64,000 bases of DNA from Methylophilaceae bacterium 11 (GCA_000525025.1 JCKJ01000001.1:744001-808000), one strand, 5' to 3'. Positions 36,364-46,450 are shown, counted from the first letter of the stretch. The notes: generated by a model not told the origin, from the letters alone. Translations and numbers: made by a program.

Positions 36364-37785
36364 ATGTTAAAACAATGGATTTCTAGCACGTTGTTAACGA
36401 TTGCAATTGCAGTCAATGCGTTGCCCGTTTATGCAAAAGATTTACCAGACTTTACCGAACTGGCTGAGAAGCAAGGCCCTGCAGTGGTCAATATTAGCAT
36501 CACCTCAGTTGCGCATACCAATGGTATCGCGCCTTTTCCAGGTATGCCGGATGATGAAAATATTCAGGAGTTCTTCAAGCGTTTTGGTATCCCAGGCATG
36601 CCGCCAGGCCAAGGACAAGCGCCGGGTGGACAAGAATTTAAAACTCAATCGTTGGGTTCAGGTTTTATTATTAGCCAGGATGGCTATATTTTAACGAACG
36701 CACATGTGGTGAGCGAAGCGGACGAGGTGTTGGTCAAGCTGTCAGACAAGCGTGAGTTCAAAGCCAAAATCATTGGTGCGGATAAGCGCACTGATGTGGC
36801 ATTGATTAAAATCGAGGCGACCAATTTGCCTAAAGTGACTGTGGGTGACCCCAACGCACTGAAAGTCGGTGAATGGGTGGCGGCGATTGGCTCACCTTTT
36901 GGTTTGGAAAACACCATGACGGCTGGGATTGTCAGTGCAAAAGGGCGCGCATTGCCACAAGAAAACTTTGTGCCGTTTATTCAAACCGATGTGGCGATTA
37001 ATCCAGGTAACTCTGGCGGCCCATTGTTTAATTTGCGTGGCGAAGTAGTGGGTATCAACTCACAGATTTATAGCCGCAGTGGTGGGTCTATGGGTTTGTC
37101 ATTCAGTATCCCGATTGACGTGGCGATTGATATTTCCAACCAATTAAAAGCCAGTGGCAAAATCACACGTGGCTGGCTGGGGATTGCTATTCAAGAGCTC
37201 ACCAAGGAGTTGGCTGAATCCTTTGGCATGAAAAATACCAATGGTGCTTTGGTAGCGGGTGTGGAGAAGGGTGGGCCTGCGGACAAAAGTGGTTTAGAAG
37301 CTGGAGATGTCATCACTAAGTTTGATAGCAAACCGATTGTGACCTCTAGTGACTTACCTCGCGTAGTGGGTAGCACAAAACCGGGTAAATCTGTGCCGGT
37401 AGAAGTGGTGCGTAAGGGCGCGGCTAAAACTCTGAATGTCAGTGTGGGCGAAATGCCGATCGATCCTGCCGAGGCGAGTGCGCCCAGTAAAGCAGCGCCA
37501 AAAGCAGAGGCCAATAAAATCGGCTTGACGTTGAAAGAGCTCACGCCACAGCAAAAGAAAAAGCTCAATGGCAAAAATGGTTTGCTAGTCATTGAAAGTG
37601 CTGGGATTGCAGCGCAGGCAGGCATTCGTCGTGGTGACGTCGTGCTAGGCCTAAACAACAGTGAAAGCCAAAGCGTTGATTTGTTTAATAAACAGATTAA
37701 TGCTGTACCAGCAGGCAAGACGGTTGCTATTCTGGTATTGCGTGGCGAGAGCACGCTTTATGTGCCGATTAAGGTGACGAAGTAA
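36364..37785 (+). CDS. mucD: Do-family periplasmic serine protease (MucD/DegP-like)
   Basis: The 473-residue protein has a signal peptide (cleaved near PVYA), the trypsin-like catalytic triad His114 (TNAHVV), Asp144 (DVALIK) and Ser217 (GNSGGP), and two PDZ domains (about 270-360 and 385-470). It degrades or refolds damaged periplasmic proteins and is a member of the sigma-E regulon. It is the last gene of the operon, ending ahead of a strong terminator. Confidence 0.96.
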   Translation: MLKQWISSTLLTIAIAVNALPVYAKDLPDFTELAEKQGPAVVNISITSVAHTNGIAPFPGMPDDENIQEFFKRFGIPGMPPGQGQAPGGQEFKTQSLGSGFIISQDGYILTNAHVVSEADEVLVKLSDKREFKAKIIGADKRTDVALIKIEATNLPKVTVGDPNALKVGEWVAAIGSPFGLENTMTAGIVSAKGRALPQENFVPFIQTDVAINPGNSGGPLFNLRGEVVGINSQIYSRSGGSMGLSFSIPIDVAIDISNQLKASGKITRGWLGIAIQELTKELAESFGMKNTNGALVAGVEKGGPADKSGLEAGDVITKFDSKPIVTSSDLPRVVGSTKPGKSVPVEVVRKGAAKTLNVSVGEMPIDPAEASAPSKAAPKAEANKIGLTLKELTPQQKKKLNGKNGLLVIESAGIAAQAGIRRGDVVLGLNNSESQSVDLFNKQINAVPAGKTVAILVLRGESTLYVPIKVTK

Positions 37786-37828
37786 CACAACAAATAGCTG
37801 GCGATTCAGTCGGCTATTGCTGTTATGC

Positions 37829-37859
37829 AAAACCCGCATTGCATCTGCATGCGGGTTTT
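37829..37859 (+). terminator. Rho-independent terminator of the rpoE-mucD operon
   Basis: AAAACCCGCAT and ATGCGGGTTTT make an 11-bp arm around a 9-base loop, followed by T-rich sequence. It lies 44 bases past the mucD stop and 18 bases before the stop of the convergent AsmA-like gene, so it may serve both. Confidence 0.9.
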
Positions 37860-37876
37860 TTCTTTTCTCAAGATTG

Positions 37877-40153
37877 TTATTTCGTTTGCGGGTGATCTGC
37901 CGTGCCAGTGAGCACGAGAGTGGATTTAATTTGACGTGAGGCTGTACTTAAGTTGACACGAATACTACCTTTGAGCTGTTGGCTTTCTGTCACGGTTAAT
38001 GCGCCTGAAGCTTTCATGTTTCCGGATTTAAGCGCAAGTTGATCAACTGTCAATTGTCGATTTTTTGTAAAAAGCCGACCACTCAGCGAATCGAATCGGG
38101 TAGTACCATTAATCGCGGCATTCTTTTTAGCTACTTGGATTGCGCGCATGATGTCTATCCAGCCAATCTCGCCTTGTGAAATATTGAACTGACCCTGTAG
38201 ATTCGGTTGGTCGAAGAGATGTTCAATGTCCACAGCATTCGCAGAGATATCAATGTCCGCATCTACATTGCCTTTGGCGCTCACCGTGCTAAAGGCAGGC
38301 ATTAAGCTGTCCAAATCCGCATTGTGTACATTAATTTTGCCAGAGGTCTGCCAACCGTTTAACCAATCTAATGTAAGTGCCCCTGTCAGGGTGCCGTTGT
38401 AGGCAAAGCCTTGAATTGTGCTGAAATGAATGGCGTCATGATTGGCAGTGCCCTCTGCTTTCAGATTGCTAATAACGATCGGTGCACCCATTGGTAATGT
38501 CAGTTTTTTTGCTTGCATCGTAATCGCGTAATCATTCGCCTGTGCAGTCAGTACAATCTGTGTGCGTTGCTCATCAAGCATTATTTCCGCATGGCTCAGT
38601 TGACCACTAGGATTGAATTGCAAGCTAGCATCAAAACTGGGTAGCTTGGATTGCGCCAACTGAATCGTGATATCACGTAGCTCAAACTGTTGTGTTTGCC
38701 ATTGCATTTTCGATTGTCCATGCATCAGCCATTGTGCGCTGCGCTTGGCTTGCGCTGGTGTGATTAGCATACCTTTCAACTCAATTTTCTCAATGGGACG
38801 CGCGTCTGTCGTCAGCATTGCCCAAGTAGGAAAAATCTTGGCTGATTGTACTTGGACATCCGATACGTTGCCGACATCTATATGTTCGAGTACTAAGTGT
38901 GGGCTAGGCAATAGCGCAGTGTGCATTTGATGAATCTTGACACGCTCGCCAATATGATTGCTTGCCAGTTGCTCTACGTTGCTCAGCCAAGGGCTCACCA
39001 CAATCGGCAGATAAGTGAGTAGCGCCAACACAAGCACTAAGCCCGCGATAGTTAAGCCTGCAGGTACCAGCCATTGTGTGACAAATGTGACCGTATAATG
39101 TAGGCCAAAACTAAATGCTTTGAGTAAAGAGAAGTTAAATGAAGGGAGTTTGAATTTAGGCACCTTAGGTGCCGGGTTTGCACTCGCAATTGTATCGAAA
39201 GCGTCCGCAGATACATGTCTATAATCATCATAGGCTCCTGGCGCAAATGTATCGCCAAATGCTTCTTCATCTATGTCAATATGCTGCTTTACTTTTAGCG
39301 GTGTTGGCTCGGGTGGTGTTGACTTAGATGATGCCGCCTTTTTTTGCTGATGTTTTTGTAAAACGGCTTCTATTTCTGCCTTGGCCTGCGCTTCTGCCTC
39401 TGCTCTAGCTTTCGCCTCAGCTTCTGCCTTTGCCTGCGCTTCCGCTTCCGCTTCTGCCTTGGCTTTCGCCTCAGCTTCTGCTTTGGCCTGTGCTCTGGCT
39501 TTCACCTCAGCTTCTGCCTTGGCCTGTGCTCTGGCTTTCACCTCAGCTTCTGCCTTGGCTTTCGCCTCAGCTTCTGCTTTGGCTTTCGCCTCAGCTTCTG
39601 CTTTGGCCTGTGCTCTGGCTTTCACCTCAGCTTCTGCCTTGGCTTTCGCCTCAGCTTCTGCTTTGGCCTGCGCTTCTGCTTCTAGTCTTAATTTAGTCTC
39701 AATGGCTGCTTGTACTTGAGCAATGTTTTCGGCTTCTTCATCAAGCTCTGCTTGCGCACGTGCTTTGCCATCTTGTTTTTGATTGGATTTGTGCAAGGTA
39801 GCCACAGGTGTTGGGCTAGCGGATCTTGTAATCGCACTGCCAAAACTGGTGTCGAAAAATTGCTTGGTTTGCAGTTCCTCCACTACCATGGGGTTTATGG
39901 TATTGGAGGCAAAAAAGGCAGTCTCGTCAAAATCGCTTTTTGCAATGATGAAGCCATCATTGATGAGCTGGATTAGGATTTGGGTGTATTGATATTCTGT
40001 GAGTTTGCCTATGGCTTGCATCACAGACTTGGCATCGAGTTTACTATCGGTTTTGGTGAGTACCTGGATGTGGCTAGGCGGTAGCACTTTGTTTTTTAAA
40101 GACAAAGCCCTTGCGCCCTTGCTGGTTCTGCAGTAAACCGTTGATAAATTCAT
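37877..40153 (-). CDS. AsmA-like membrane protein with N-terminal domain and Ala/Lys/Glu repeat
   Basis: The 758-residue protein has four parts. Residues 1-80 look like a winged-helix-type helical domain ([34 protein letters not shown]). Residues about 158-262 are a charged repeat (units KAEAEAKA and [12 protein letters not shown]). A transmembrane helix lies at about 361-385. The C-terminal part resembles the AsmA/YhjG family ([31 protein letters not shown]), a beta-rich domain that may move lipids. The parts are each recognisable but the combination is not one I know. It lies between mucD and lepA, disrupting the usual betaproteobacterial order. Confidence 0.8.
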   Translation of the reverse strand: MNLSTVYCRTSKGARALSLKNKVLPPSHIQVLTKTDSKLDAKSVMQAIGKLTEYQYTQILIQLINDGFIIAKSDFDETAFFASNTINPMVVEELQTKQFFDTSFGSAITRSASPTPVATLHKSNQKQDGKARAQAELDEEAENIAQVQAAIETKLRLEAEAQAKAEAEAKAKAEAEVKARAQAKAEAEAKAKAEAEAKAKAEAEVKARAQAKAEAEVKARAQAKAEAEAKAKAEAEAEAQAKAEAEAKARAEAEAQAKAEIEAVLQKHQQKKAASSKSTPPEPTPLKVKQHIDIDEEAFGDTFAPGAYDDYRHVSADAFDTIASANPAPKVPKFKLPSFNFSLLKAFSFGLHYTVTFVTQWLVPAGLTIAGLVLVLALLTYLPIVVSPWLSNVEQLASNHIGERVKIHQMHTALLPSPHLVLEHIDVGNVSDVQVQSAKIFPTWAMLTTDARPIEKIELKGMLITPAQAKRSAQWLMHGQSKMQWQTQQFELRDITIQLAQSKLPSFDASLQFNPSGQLSHAEIMLDEQRTQIVLTAQANDYAITMQAKKLTLPMGAPIVISNLKAEGTANHDAIHFSTIQGFAYNGTLTGALTLDWLNGWQTSGKINVHNADLDSLMPAFSTVSAKGNVDADIDISANAVDIEHLFDQPNLQGQFNISQGEIGWIDIMRAIQVAKKNAAINGTTRFDSLSGRLFTKNRQLTVDQLALKSGNMKASGALTVTESQQLKGSIRVNLSTASRQIKSTLVLTGTADHPQTK
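39368..39682 (-). repeat. Intragenic tandem repeat encoding an Ala/Lys/Glu coiled coil
   Basis: About 315 bases within the AsmA-like gene are built from near-identical modules encoding KAEAEAKA (24 bases) and [12 protein letters not shown] (36 bases). The latter occurs three times. Such high similarity at the DNA level allows slippage and recombination. The same region stays open in other frames, which makes artefact reading frames on both strands. Confidence 0.85.
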
Positions 40154-40167
40154 GCGAGTCCTTGCTC

Positions 40168-40187
40168 CGTTAAATCGTCATTTAACG
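40168..40187 (-). promoter_or_regulatory. Inverted repeat upstream of the AsmA-like gene
   Basis: CGTTAAAT-N4-ATTTAACG is a perfect 8-base palindrome, 15 bases before the start codon and next to the AAGGA ribosome-binding site. It could be a repressor operator or a leader hairpin affecting translation. Confidence 0.45.
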
Positions 40188-40548
40188 CACCAATTGATAT
40201 CACTTAAGCTTACCTCTGTTGGCTGCAAACAGGGTAACGCACTTGATATTTTGCGCGAAGATTCAGCGTTTACTAAATCATCTATAACGCTTTTTTAGTT
40301 TACTACAGATGATTTACTAGAGGTAGTGAATCCACCGGCTGGCATGGAATATTGTAGGTAGCGTCTAGTTTTGTTGTGTATTCGTCTCTTTTGCATAGTA
40401 TTCAATATAAGTACTCACGTTTTTTGTGTGTTTTGAACAGTACCATCAACTGACTTTATTGCATGCATAACGATAGATAAACAGTGGCTACGATGCAATT
40501 AATTACAACCTAATCAAGCCTTTGTAGTAAAATCACGCCAACTTAAAA

Positions 40549-40567
40549 AAGGCGCATTATGCGCCTT
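40549..40567 (-). terminator. Hairpin with minus-strand terminator geometry upstream of lepA
   Basis: AAGGCGCAT-T-ATGCGCCTT is a perfect palindrome. On the minus strand it is followed directly by a T-run, so it fits a Rho-independent terminator for antisense RNA. On the plus strand it lies in the lepA leader, followed after four bases by a T-run (TGTTTTTAAA), which could also attenuate. Confidence 0.5.
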
Positions 40568-40594
40568 ACCTGTTTTTAAACGCTAAAGTAAACA

Positions 40595-42388
40595 ATGAAA
40601 AATATCCGTAACTTCTCCATTATTGCTCACATTGACCACGGTAAATCTACACTGGCTGATCGTATTATTCAATTGTGCGGTGGGCTGGCCGACCGCGAAA
40701 TGGAAGCGCAAGTGCTAGATAGTATGGATATTGAGCGTGAGCGCGGTATTACCATCAAGGCGCAAACAGCGGCATTGCAATATAAGGCCGATGATGGGCA
40801 AGTATACAACCTGAATTTAATTGATACGCCTGGCCACGTGGATTTTAGTTACGAAGTATCACGCTCACTTTCTGCATGTGAAGGCGCACTGTTGGTAGTG
40901 GACGCCAGCCAAGGGGTTGAAGCGCAAAGTGTAGCCAATTGCTATACCGCTTTAGATTTGGGTGTTGAAGTAACGGCTGTGCTGAACAAAATTGATTTGC
41001 CTTCTGCAGATCCAGACCGCGTGATTCAAGAGATTGAAGATGTGATTGGTGTAGACGCAACCGATGCAGTGCGTTGTTCTGCCAAAACCGGCGAAGGCGT
41101 GCGCGATGTATTAGAGGCTGTGATTGCCAAAGTGCCAGCGCCTAAAGGGGATGTTAATGCACCTTTAAAAGCGCTGGTGATTGATGCATGGTTTGATAAC
41201 TATGTAGGTGTTGTAATGCTGGTACGCGTGATGGATGGTGTGTTAAAACCAAAAGATAAAATCCGCTTAATGGCCACGCACTCAGAGCATTTATGCGAAC
41301 AAGTTGGTGTATTTACCCCTAAATCAGTACAAAAAACGGCACTCTCTGCGGGTGAGGTAGGTTTTGTGATTGCTGGGATCAAAGAGTTGGCCAATGCCAA
41401 AGTAGGCGATACGGTGACCTTGGCTGGCAAACCCGCTTCAGAAGCATTGGCCGGATTTAAAGAAGTGAAGCCGCAGGTGTTTGCAGGCTTGTACCCGGTA
41501 GAGTCTAACCAGTTTGAAGCCTTACGTACCGCGCTTGAGAAGTTAAGCTTAAACGATGCGTCATTATTGTTTGAACCAGAAAACTCCACGGCATTAGGCT
41601 TTGGCTTTAGGTGCGGCTTCTTAGGTTTGTTGCACATGGAAATCGTGCAAGAGCGTTTAGAACGTGAGTACGATATGGATTTGATTACCACTGCACCCAC
41701 AGTGGTTTATGAATTGCTGCTTAAAGATGGCAGCGTGGTACAGATTGAAAATCCATCACGCCTGCCAGAGCCTTCGCGTGTAGAAGAAACGCGTGAGCCT
41801 GTCATTAATGTGAATTTATTGATGCCACAAGACTATGTTGGTCCGGTGATGACGCTTTGTAACAATAAGCGCGGTCTTCAAAAAAATATGCAGTACATGG
41901 GGCGTCAAGTGATGCTCAGTTATGAAATGCCATTAAACGAAGTGGTGCTAGATTTTTTTGATAAATTAAAATCGGTATCGCGTGGCTACGCTTCAATGGA
42001 CTATGAATTTTTAGAGTTTCGCGCCGCAGATTTGGTGAAGTTAGATATTATGGTCAATGGTGAGCGTGTGGATGCGCTCAGTATGATTGTGCACCGTGCC
42101 AACAGTGTGCATCGTGGCCGTGAGGTCGCGGCAAAAATGCGCGAGTTGATTCCACGTCAAATGTTCGATGTGGCTATTCAGGCCTCTATTGGTGCCAATA
42201 TTATTGCGCGTGAGACGGTCAAAGCCATGCGTAAAAACGTGATTGCCAAATGTTATGGCGGTGATGTATCGCGTAAACGTAAATTGTTGGACAAGCAAAA
42301 AGAAGGTAAAAAACGCATGAAACAGGTGGGCAATGTGGAAATTCCACAAGAAGCTTTCCTGGCGATTTTGCGCGTAGAAGATAAGTAA
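40595..42388 (+). CDS. lepA: Elongation factor 4 (LepA)
   Basis: LepA is a ribosome-binding GTPase that back-translocates or assists initiation. The 597-residue protein has the G domain ([38 protein letters not shown]), EF-G-like domains and the LepA-specific C-terminus ([22 protein letters not shown]). The length matches Escherichia coli (599). It starts the operon lepA-lepB-DUF4845-rnc-era. Confidence 0.98.
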   Translation: MKNIRNFSIIAHIDHGKSTLADRIIQLCGGLADREMEAQVLDSMDIERERGITIKAQTAALQYKADDGQVYNLNLIDTPGHVDFSYEVSRSLSACEGALLVVDASQGVEAQSVANCYTALDLGVEVTAVLNKIDLPSADPDRVIQEIEDVIGVDATDAVRCSAKTGEGVRDVLEAVIAKVPAPKGDVNAPLKALVIDAWFDNYVGVVMLVRVMDGVLKPKDKIRLMATHSEHLCEQVGVFTPKSVQKTALSAGEVGFVIAGIKELANAKVGDTVTLAGKPASEALAGFKEVKPQVFAGLYPVESNQFEALRTALEKLSLNDASLLFEPENSTALGFGFRCGFLGLLHMEIVQERLEREYDMDLITTAPTVVYELLLKDGSVVQIENPSRLPEPSRVEETREPVINVNLLMPQDYVGPVMTLCNNKRGLQKNMQYMGRQVMLSYEMPLNEVVLDFFDKLKSVSRGYASMDYEFLEFRAADLVKLDIMVNGERVDALSMIVHRANSVHRGREVAAKMRELIPRQMFDVAIQASIGANIIARETVKAMRKNVIAKCYGGDVSRKRKLLDKQKEGKKRMKQVGNVEIPQEAFLAILRVEDK

Positions 42389-42424
42389 GATTCATTAAAA
42401 CAATAAACACTAAAAGGGATAACC

Positions 42425-43225
42425 ATGTATTTTGCTTTGTTTATGTTGGTCATACTGCTGGTCACAGGGGCTATTTGGCTGCTCGATATTCTGGTGCTGC
42501 GCAAACGCAGAAAAAACAATGTAGACCCTTGGTATGTGGAATATAGCAAAAGCTTTTTCCCCGTCATTTTGCTAGTGTTTGTCATCCGCTCATTTTTGGT
42601 TGAGCCATTTAAAATTCCATCCGGTTCGATGATGCCTACGCTACTGGCCGGCGATTATATTTTGGTCAATAAATTTACCTATGGCTTACGTGTGCCTATT
42701 TTGAACAATACCTTTGTCGAGTTGAATCAACCTAAACGTGGTGATGTGTTTGTATTTCATTATCCACCTGAGCCAACGATCGATTACATCAAGCGCGTAG
42801 TAGGTTTGCCGGGGGATGTGATTCAATATCACAATAAGCGTTTAAGCATTAACGGCAAAGTGTTAAACGTTAACGATGAAGATGACTTTATCTACACCTT
42901 GCAAACCAAAGATGAAAACAATCAAGACCGTGATGTGACCATTCAAGCGTTACGCTATCAAGAGACATTGGGTGAGGTGAAACACGATATTTTGGTTCAT
43001 GATTTGGTGAATCAATATGAATCAGGGTCACCGGGCGCTAAGTTGATGAGCGGGCAATCTATTACGGTGCCAGAAGGCCATTATTTTGCTATGGGCGATA
43101 ATCGCGATAATAGTTCGGATAGTCGCGTGTGGGGCTTTGTGCCGGAGCGCAACTTGGTAGGCAAGGCATTTTATATATGGTTTAATTTTGATAACTTTTC
43201 CAGAATTGGGAATACAATCCAATAA
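42425..43225 (+). CDS. lepB: Signal peptidase I
   Basis: LepB removes Sec signal peptides in the inner membrane. The 266-residue protein has two transmembrane helices at the start, the catalytic Ser68 (PSGSMMPTL) and Lys123 (DYIKRVVGLPGD), and the C-terminal GDNRDNSSDSR motif. It lies 36 bases after lepA. Confidence 0.97.
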   Translation: MYFALFMLVILLVTGAIWLLDILVLRKRRKNNVDPWYVEYSKSFFPVILLVFVIRSFLVEPFKIPSGSMMPTLLAGDYILVNKFTYGLRVPILNNTFVELNQPKRGDVFVFHYPPEPTIDYIKRVVGLPGDVIQYHNKRLSINGKVLNVNDEDDFIYTLQTKDENNQDRDVTIQALRYQETLGEVKHDILVHDLVNQYESGSPGAKLMSGQSITVPEGHYFAMGDNRDNSSDSRVWGFVPERNLVGKAFYIWFNFDNFSRIGNTIQ

Positions 43226-43249
43226 GGATTGTTGATAAGGAGAACAGTG

Positions 43250-43615
43250 ATGCAGCCATTCCAAAACGGTCTAATCCGCAAACAACGAGGCATGTCTTTT
43301 TGGGGCACGTTAGTGGTGTTGGCGGCACTCGTGTTTATTGGTACGTTTGTGATGAAATCCTTGCCAGCTTATTTAGAGTTTAATGCCATCCGTACCAGCA
43401 TTAAAGCCATTGCCAAAGAGAGTTCAGGCGAATTAAATAAAAAAGAGGTAGCTGATGCTTTTGACCGTCAAGCCACTATCGACAATATTGATAGCATCAA
43501 TGGCCGAGAGTTGCGTATTGAGGGCGGGGCAATTGTGGCTGAATATCAAAAGGTGATTCCATTGTTTGGCAATATGAGCATTCTGTTGGATTTTCATGCG
43601 ACTACTGCAAAATAA
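43250..43615 (+). CDS. DUF4845 membrane protein
   Basis: The 121-residue protein has one N-terminal transmembrane helix (GMSFWGTLVVLAALVFIGTFV) and a periplasmic domain, the DUF4845 pattern found between lepB and rnc in Betaproteobacteria. The start at 43250 follows AAGGAG at seven bases; an upstream TTG is less likely. Function is unknown. Confidence 0.88.
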   Translation: MQPFQNGLIRKQRGMSFWGTLVVLAALVFIGTFVMKSLPAYLEFNAIRTSIKAIAKESSGELNKKEVADAFDRQATIDNIDSINGRELRIEGGAIVAEYQKVIPLFGNMSILLDFHATTAK

Positions 43616-43636
43616 CTTGGCGCAACATAATCCCGC

Positions 43637-44305
43637 ATGTCTTTAGCATCACTTCATCCACTCATTGGCTATACGTTCAACGCACCATCACTACTACAGC
43701 TGGCCGTCACACACCGCAGTTTTTCTGGTAACAATAATGAGCGCCTAGAGTTTCTAGGTGATGGGGTGCTTAACTTTATCGTGGCACATCAGTTGTATCA
43801 TCGCTTTCCTAAGTTGCCTGAAGGTGATTTAAGTCGTTTGCGAGCGCAGTTGGTCAAAGAATCCAGCTTATGTGAGATTGCGTTGACGTTAAACCTCAAA
43901 GATTACTTAAAATTAGGTGAGGGCGAGCTGAAAAGTGCAGGCTGGCGCCGTCCTTCTATCCTAGCGGATGCACTGGAAGCTATTGTGGGCGCGGTATATC
44001 TGGATGGTGGCTTTGTCGCGGCAGAAGCGGCGGTATTGAAGCTGTTTGCACAAAAGCTCAGTACGATCGATCCCAAAGCAATTGATAAAGACGCGAAATC
44101 ACAACTACAAGAATACTTGCAGAGCAAAAAAATTGAATTACCCGATTATGTGGTGGTCTCGATTGAAGGCGAAGCGCATGCACAAAGCTTTAAAGTAGAG
44201 TGTGTGATTAAAAAATTAGAGATTACAACTTTAGGCGAGGGCACTAGCCGTCGCAATGCAGAACAACAAGCTGCACAACTAGCCATGGAAAAAATAAATC
44301 AATGA
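43637..44305 (+). CDS. rnc: Ribonuclease III
   Basis: RNase III cuts double-stranded RNA and processes rRNA precursors such as the operon at 61 kb. The 222-residue protein has the signature NNERLEFLGDGVLNF, the second acidic site (DALEAIVGAVYLDGG), and a C-terminal dsRNA-binding domain. Its stop overlaps the era start by 4 bases (ATGA). Confidence 0.97.
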   Translation: MSLASLHPLIGYTFNAPSLLQLAVTHRSFSGNNNERLEFLGDGVLNFIVAHQLYHRFPKLPEGDLSRLRAQLVKESSLCEIALTLNLKDYLKLGEGELKSAGWRRPSILADALEAIVGAVYLDGGFVAAEAAVLKLFAQKLSTIDPKAIDKDAKSQLQEYLQSKKIELPDYVVVSIEGEAHAQSFKVECVIKKLEITTLGEGTSRRNAEQQAAQLAMEKINQ

Positions 44306-45186
44306 CTCAACCCTTTAAATGCGGCACTGTCGCGATTGTAGGCCGACCCAATGTAGGCAAATCGACATTGCTGAACCATATTTTGGGGATGAAGCTCGCT
44401 ATTACTTCACGCAAGGCGCAAACCACGCGCCATCGCCTGTTAGGCATTCACACCACAGAAGATACGCAGTTTTTATTTGTAGATACCCCGGGTTTTCAGC
44501 AAAAACATTTAAACGCTTTAAACAAAACACTCAATAAGACTGTGACGCAAGTGCTCACAGAAGTGGATGTGGTGCTGTTTGTGATAGAGCCGATGAAACT
44601 GGGCGATGCGGATAAAAAAGTACTGAGTTTACTACCCAAAAATAAACCGGTGCTGCTTGTGGTCAATAAGTCTGACCTAATGGGCGATAAAGGTAATCTG
44701 TTACCACTGATTCAAGACTTTGATTTGTTGCATCCATTTGCTGGCATTATCCCTGTCAGTGCTAAAAAGAATTTGAATCTGGATGAGTTATTGCTAGCCA
44801 CGCGCGAGCATTTGCCAGAGCAAGAGGCCATTTATGGTGAAGACGAGCTGACAGATAAGAATGAGCGTTTTTTGGCGGCAGAACTTATTCGCGAAAAAAT
44901 ATTCCGATTGCTTGGTGATGAGGTGCCTTATTCGGTGGCAGTAGAAATTGAAAAATTTGAAACAGTGAAAAATTTGCGTCGCATTTTTGCTGCGATTATT
45001 GTTGATAAAGACAGCCAAAAACCCATGCTGATTGGTAAAGGCGGGGAGAAGTTGAAACAAATTTCAACCGAAGCACGCCAAGACATGGAAAAACTATTTG
45101 GTAGTAAAGTATATCTAGAAACCTGGGTTAAAGTGAAAGGCGGATGGGCAGATGATGAAAGGGCACTTAAAAGCTTGGGCTACTAG
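44302..45186 (+). CDS. era: GTPase Era
   Basis: Era is a 16S rRNA-binding GTPase needed for 30S assembly. The 294-residue protein has G1 GRPNVGKS, G3 DTPGFQ, G4 NKSDLM and a C-terminal KH domain (KPMLIGKGGEKLKQISTEAR). It overlaps rnc by 4 bases, a common pair. Confidence 0.98.
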   Translation: MTQPFKCGTVAIVGRPNVGKSTLLNHILGMKLAITSRKAQTTRHRLLGIHTTEDTQFLFVDTPGFQQKHLNALNKTLNKTVTQVLTEVDVVLFVIEPMKLGDADKKVLSLLPKNKPVLLVVNKSDLMGDKGNLLPLIQDFDLLHPFAGIIPVSAKKNLNLDELLLATREHLPEQEAIYGEDELTDKNERFLAAELIREKIFRLLGDEVPYSVAVEIEKFETVKNLRRIFAAIIVDKDSQKPMLIGKGGEKLKQISTEARQDMEKLFGSKVYLETWVKVKGGWADDERALKSLGY

Positions 45187-45224
45187 CGCCCATTGGAAAG
45201 CTGCCGTGGCGAGGTAACATCACC

Positions 45225-45680
45225 ATGCAATCCTCGCCATCTATGCAATTTGGACAGCCTATCTCGTTAGATGATCAGGGTATTTACTATACGGTCAATC
45301 GTAAAACAGGCGGCATCAATAATGTATTTCAACTGGTTTATGAAGACGATGACTGGTATTTGTTCCAATTAAAAAACACCAGTAAAGACGGCGATATGGC
45401 TTGGGTGATTTTGGCTGACCAAGGCGACTATGCGTTGATGAGTGTGGATACTGGAACAGTGCGCCAATTGTTTGATAAACCAGAATTTTCAGAGCCTAAA
45501 GGGGCTTGGCAACTGATGCGGAATGACCGCTACGGCTTTGGCAAATTTACCCCGCTCTTACCTGCAGCACCTATACGCTATGCCATGGTTCTATTTTCTG
45601 GCGAAGAGATGCTAGTCCCCTTATTGATTGAAAAAGCTGAGGACGAGTTGCTACAGAGTCTGGCAAGTCTTGCACGGTAA
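45225..45680 (+). CDS. Hypothetical protein between era and recO
   Basis: The 151-residue protein is soluble and acidic. It has no signal peptide and no motif I can place. Its segments GIYYTVNRKTGGINNVFQLVY and GAWQLMRNDRYGFG look like a beta-rich sheet domain. It starts 38 bases after era and ends 26 bases before recO, so it is probably in the same transcript. Many Betaproteobacteria have era and recO adjacent without it. Confidence 0.7.
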   Translation: MQSSPSMQFGQPISLDDQGIYYTVNRKTGGINNVFQLVYEDDDWYLFQLKNTSKDGDMAWVILADQGDYALMSVDTGTVRQLFDKPEFSEPKGAWQLMRNDRYGFGKFTPLLPAAPIRYAMVLFSGEEMLVPLLIEKAEDELLQSLASLAR

Positions 45681-45706
45681 TTCGCACGGATTCTGATGGT
45701 ATAAAT

Positions 45707-46450
45707 ATGGCATCCCCCCTTCATCTACATCGCCAAGATAATCAGCCTGTCTACGTGCTACACACCTATCCATTCAAAGAAACCAGTTTGGTGGTTGAGT
45801 TATTTACACAGCGATTCGGTCGTGTGGCTGTGCTGGCCAAAGGTGCGCGTCGGCCACGTTCCGCCATGCGTGGTATGTTGCAATCATTTCAATTGTTGAC
45901 AGGTACTTGGTCAGGAAAAAACGAACTGAAGACATTACATAGTTTGGATTGGTCTGCTGGGCTGACCTTGCTCAAGGGTGAAGCGCTGATGTGCGGATTT
46001 TATTTGAATGAGCTGCTGCTGCGCCTGCTGCCTAGGGAGGATGCGCACGAAGATTTGTTTGCCTATTACGCCAATACGTTGAATGCGCTGTCAGGCATGT
46101 CGACAGCCAGTCAACCGCTTGAATTGGCCGTGATTCTCAGGCGATTTGAGTTAACGCTACTACAAGAACTGGGATACGCTATTCCGTTGCTGCAAGACGA
46201 AAATGGTGAGCCGATTGTTGCAGAAAAAAACTACCGCTACGAGGCGGAGTATGGCGCATGTGAATTAGGGGCAACTAAAAATGGCGTACAATTACGGGGC
46301 GGAACATTGCTGGATATGGCACGCGAAGACTATCGCGATGCACAATCACAGGTACAAAGTAAGCAACTGATGCGCTATTTACTGGCGCATTATTTGGGGG
46401 ATAAACCCTTACATACACGACAGCTACTCATTGATTTACAAGGGTTATAG
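45707..46450 (+). CDS. recO: DNA repair protein RecO
   Basis: RecO loads RecA on gaps with RecR. The 247-residue protein has an N-terminal OB fold (VYVLHTYPFKETSLVVELFTQRFGRVAVLAKGARRPR) and a helical C-terminus (FELTLLQELGYAIPL). It is shown here by short segments such as FKETSLVVELFT. It lies between the unknown gene and pdxJ. Confidence 0.95.
   Translation: MASPLHLHRQDNQPVYVLHTYPFKETSLVVELFTQRFGRVAVLAKGARRPRSAMRGMLQSFQLLTGTWSGKNELKTLHSLDWSAGLTLLKGEALMCGFYLNELLLRLLPREDAHEDLFAYYANTLNALSGMSTASQPLELAVILRRFELTLLQELGYAIPLLQDENGEPIVAEKNYRYEAEYGACELGATKNGVQLRGGTLLDMAREDYRDAQSQVQSKQLMRYLLAHYLGDKPLHTRQLLIDLQGL

Larger units (their letters stand above)
40154..40594. other. 441-base non-coding region between the divergent AsmA-like and lepA genes
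   Basis: No gene is seen. It holds an 8-4-8 inverted repeat at 40168-40187 just upstream of the AsmA-like start. It also has three copies of TTTACTA (40269, 40299, 40313), a 9-base inverted pair (AAATCATCT 40275-40283 and AGATGATTT 40307-40315), and a perfect hairpin at 40549-40567 just upstream of lepA. Confidence 0.7.

Noticed and set aside
39381-39719. Plus-strand open frames within the AsmA-like gene rich in Ala/Ser/Phe
   Set aside because: Arises from the repeat modules read in antisense; no start signal or known domain.
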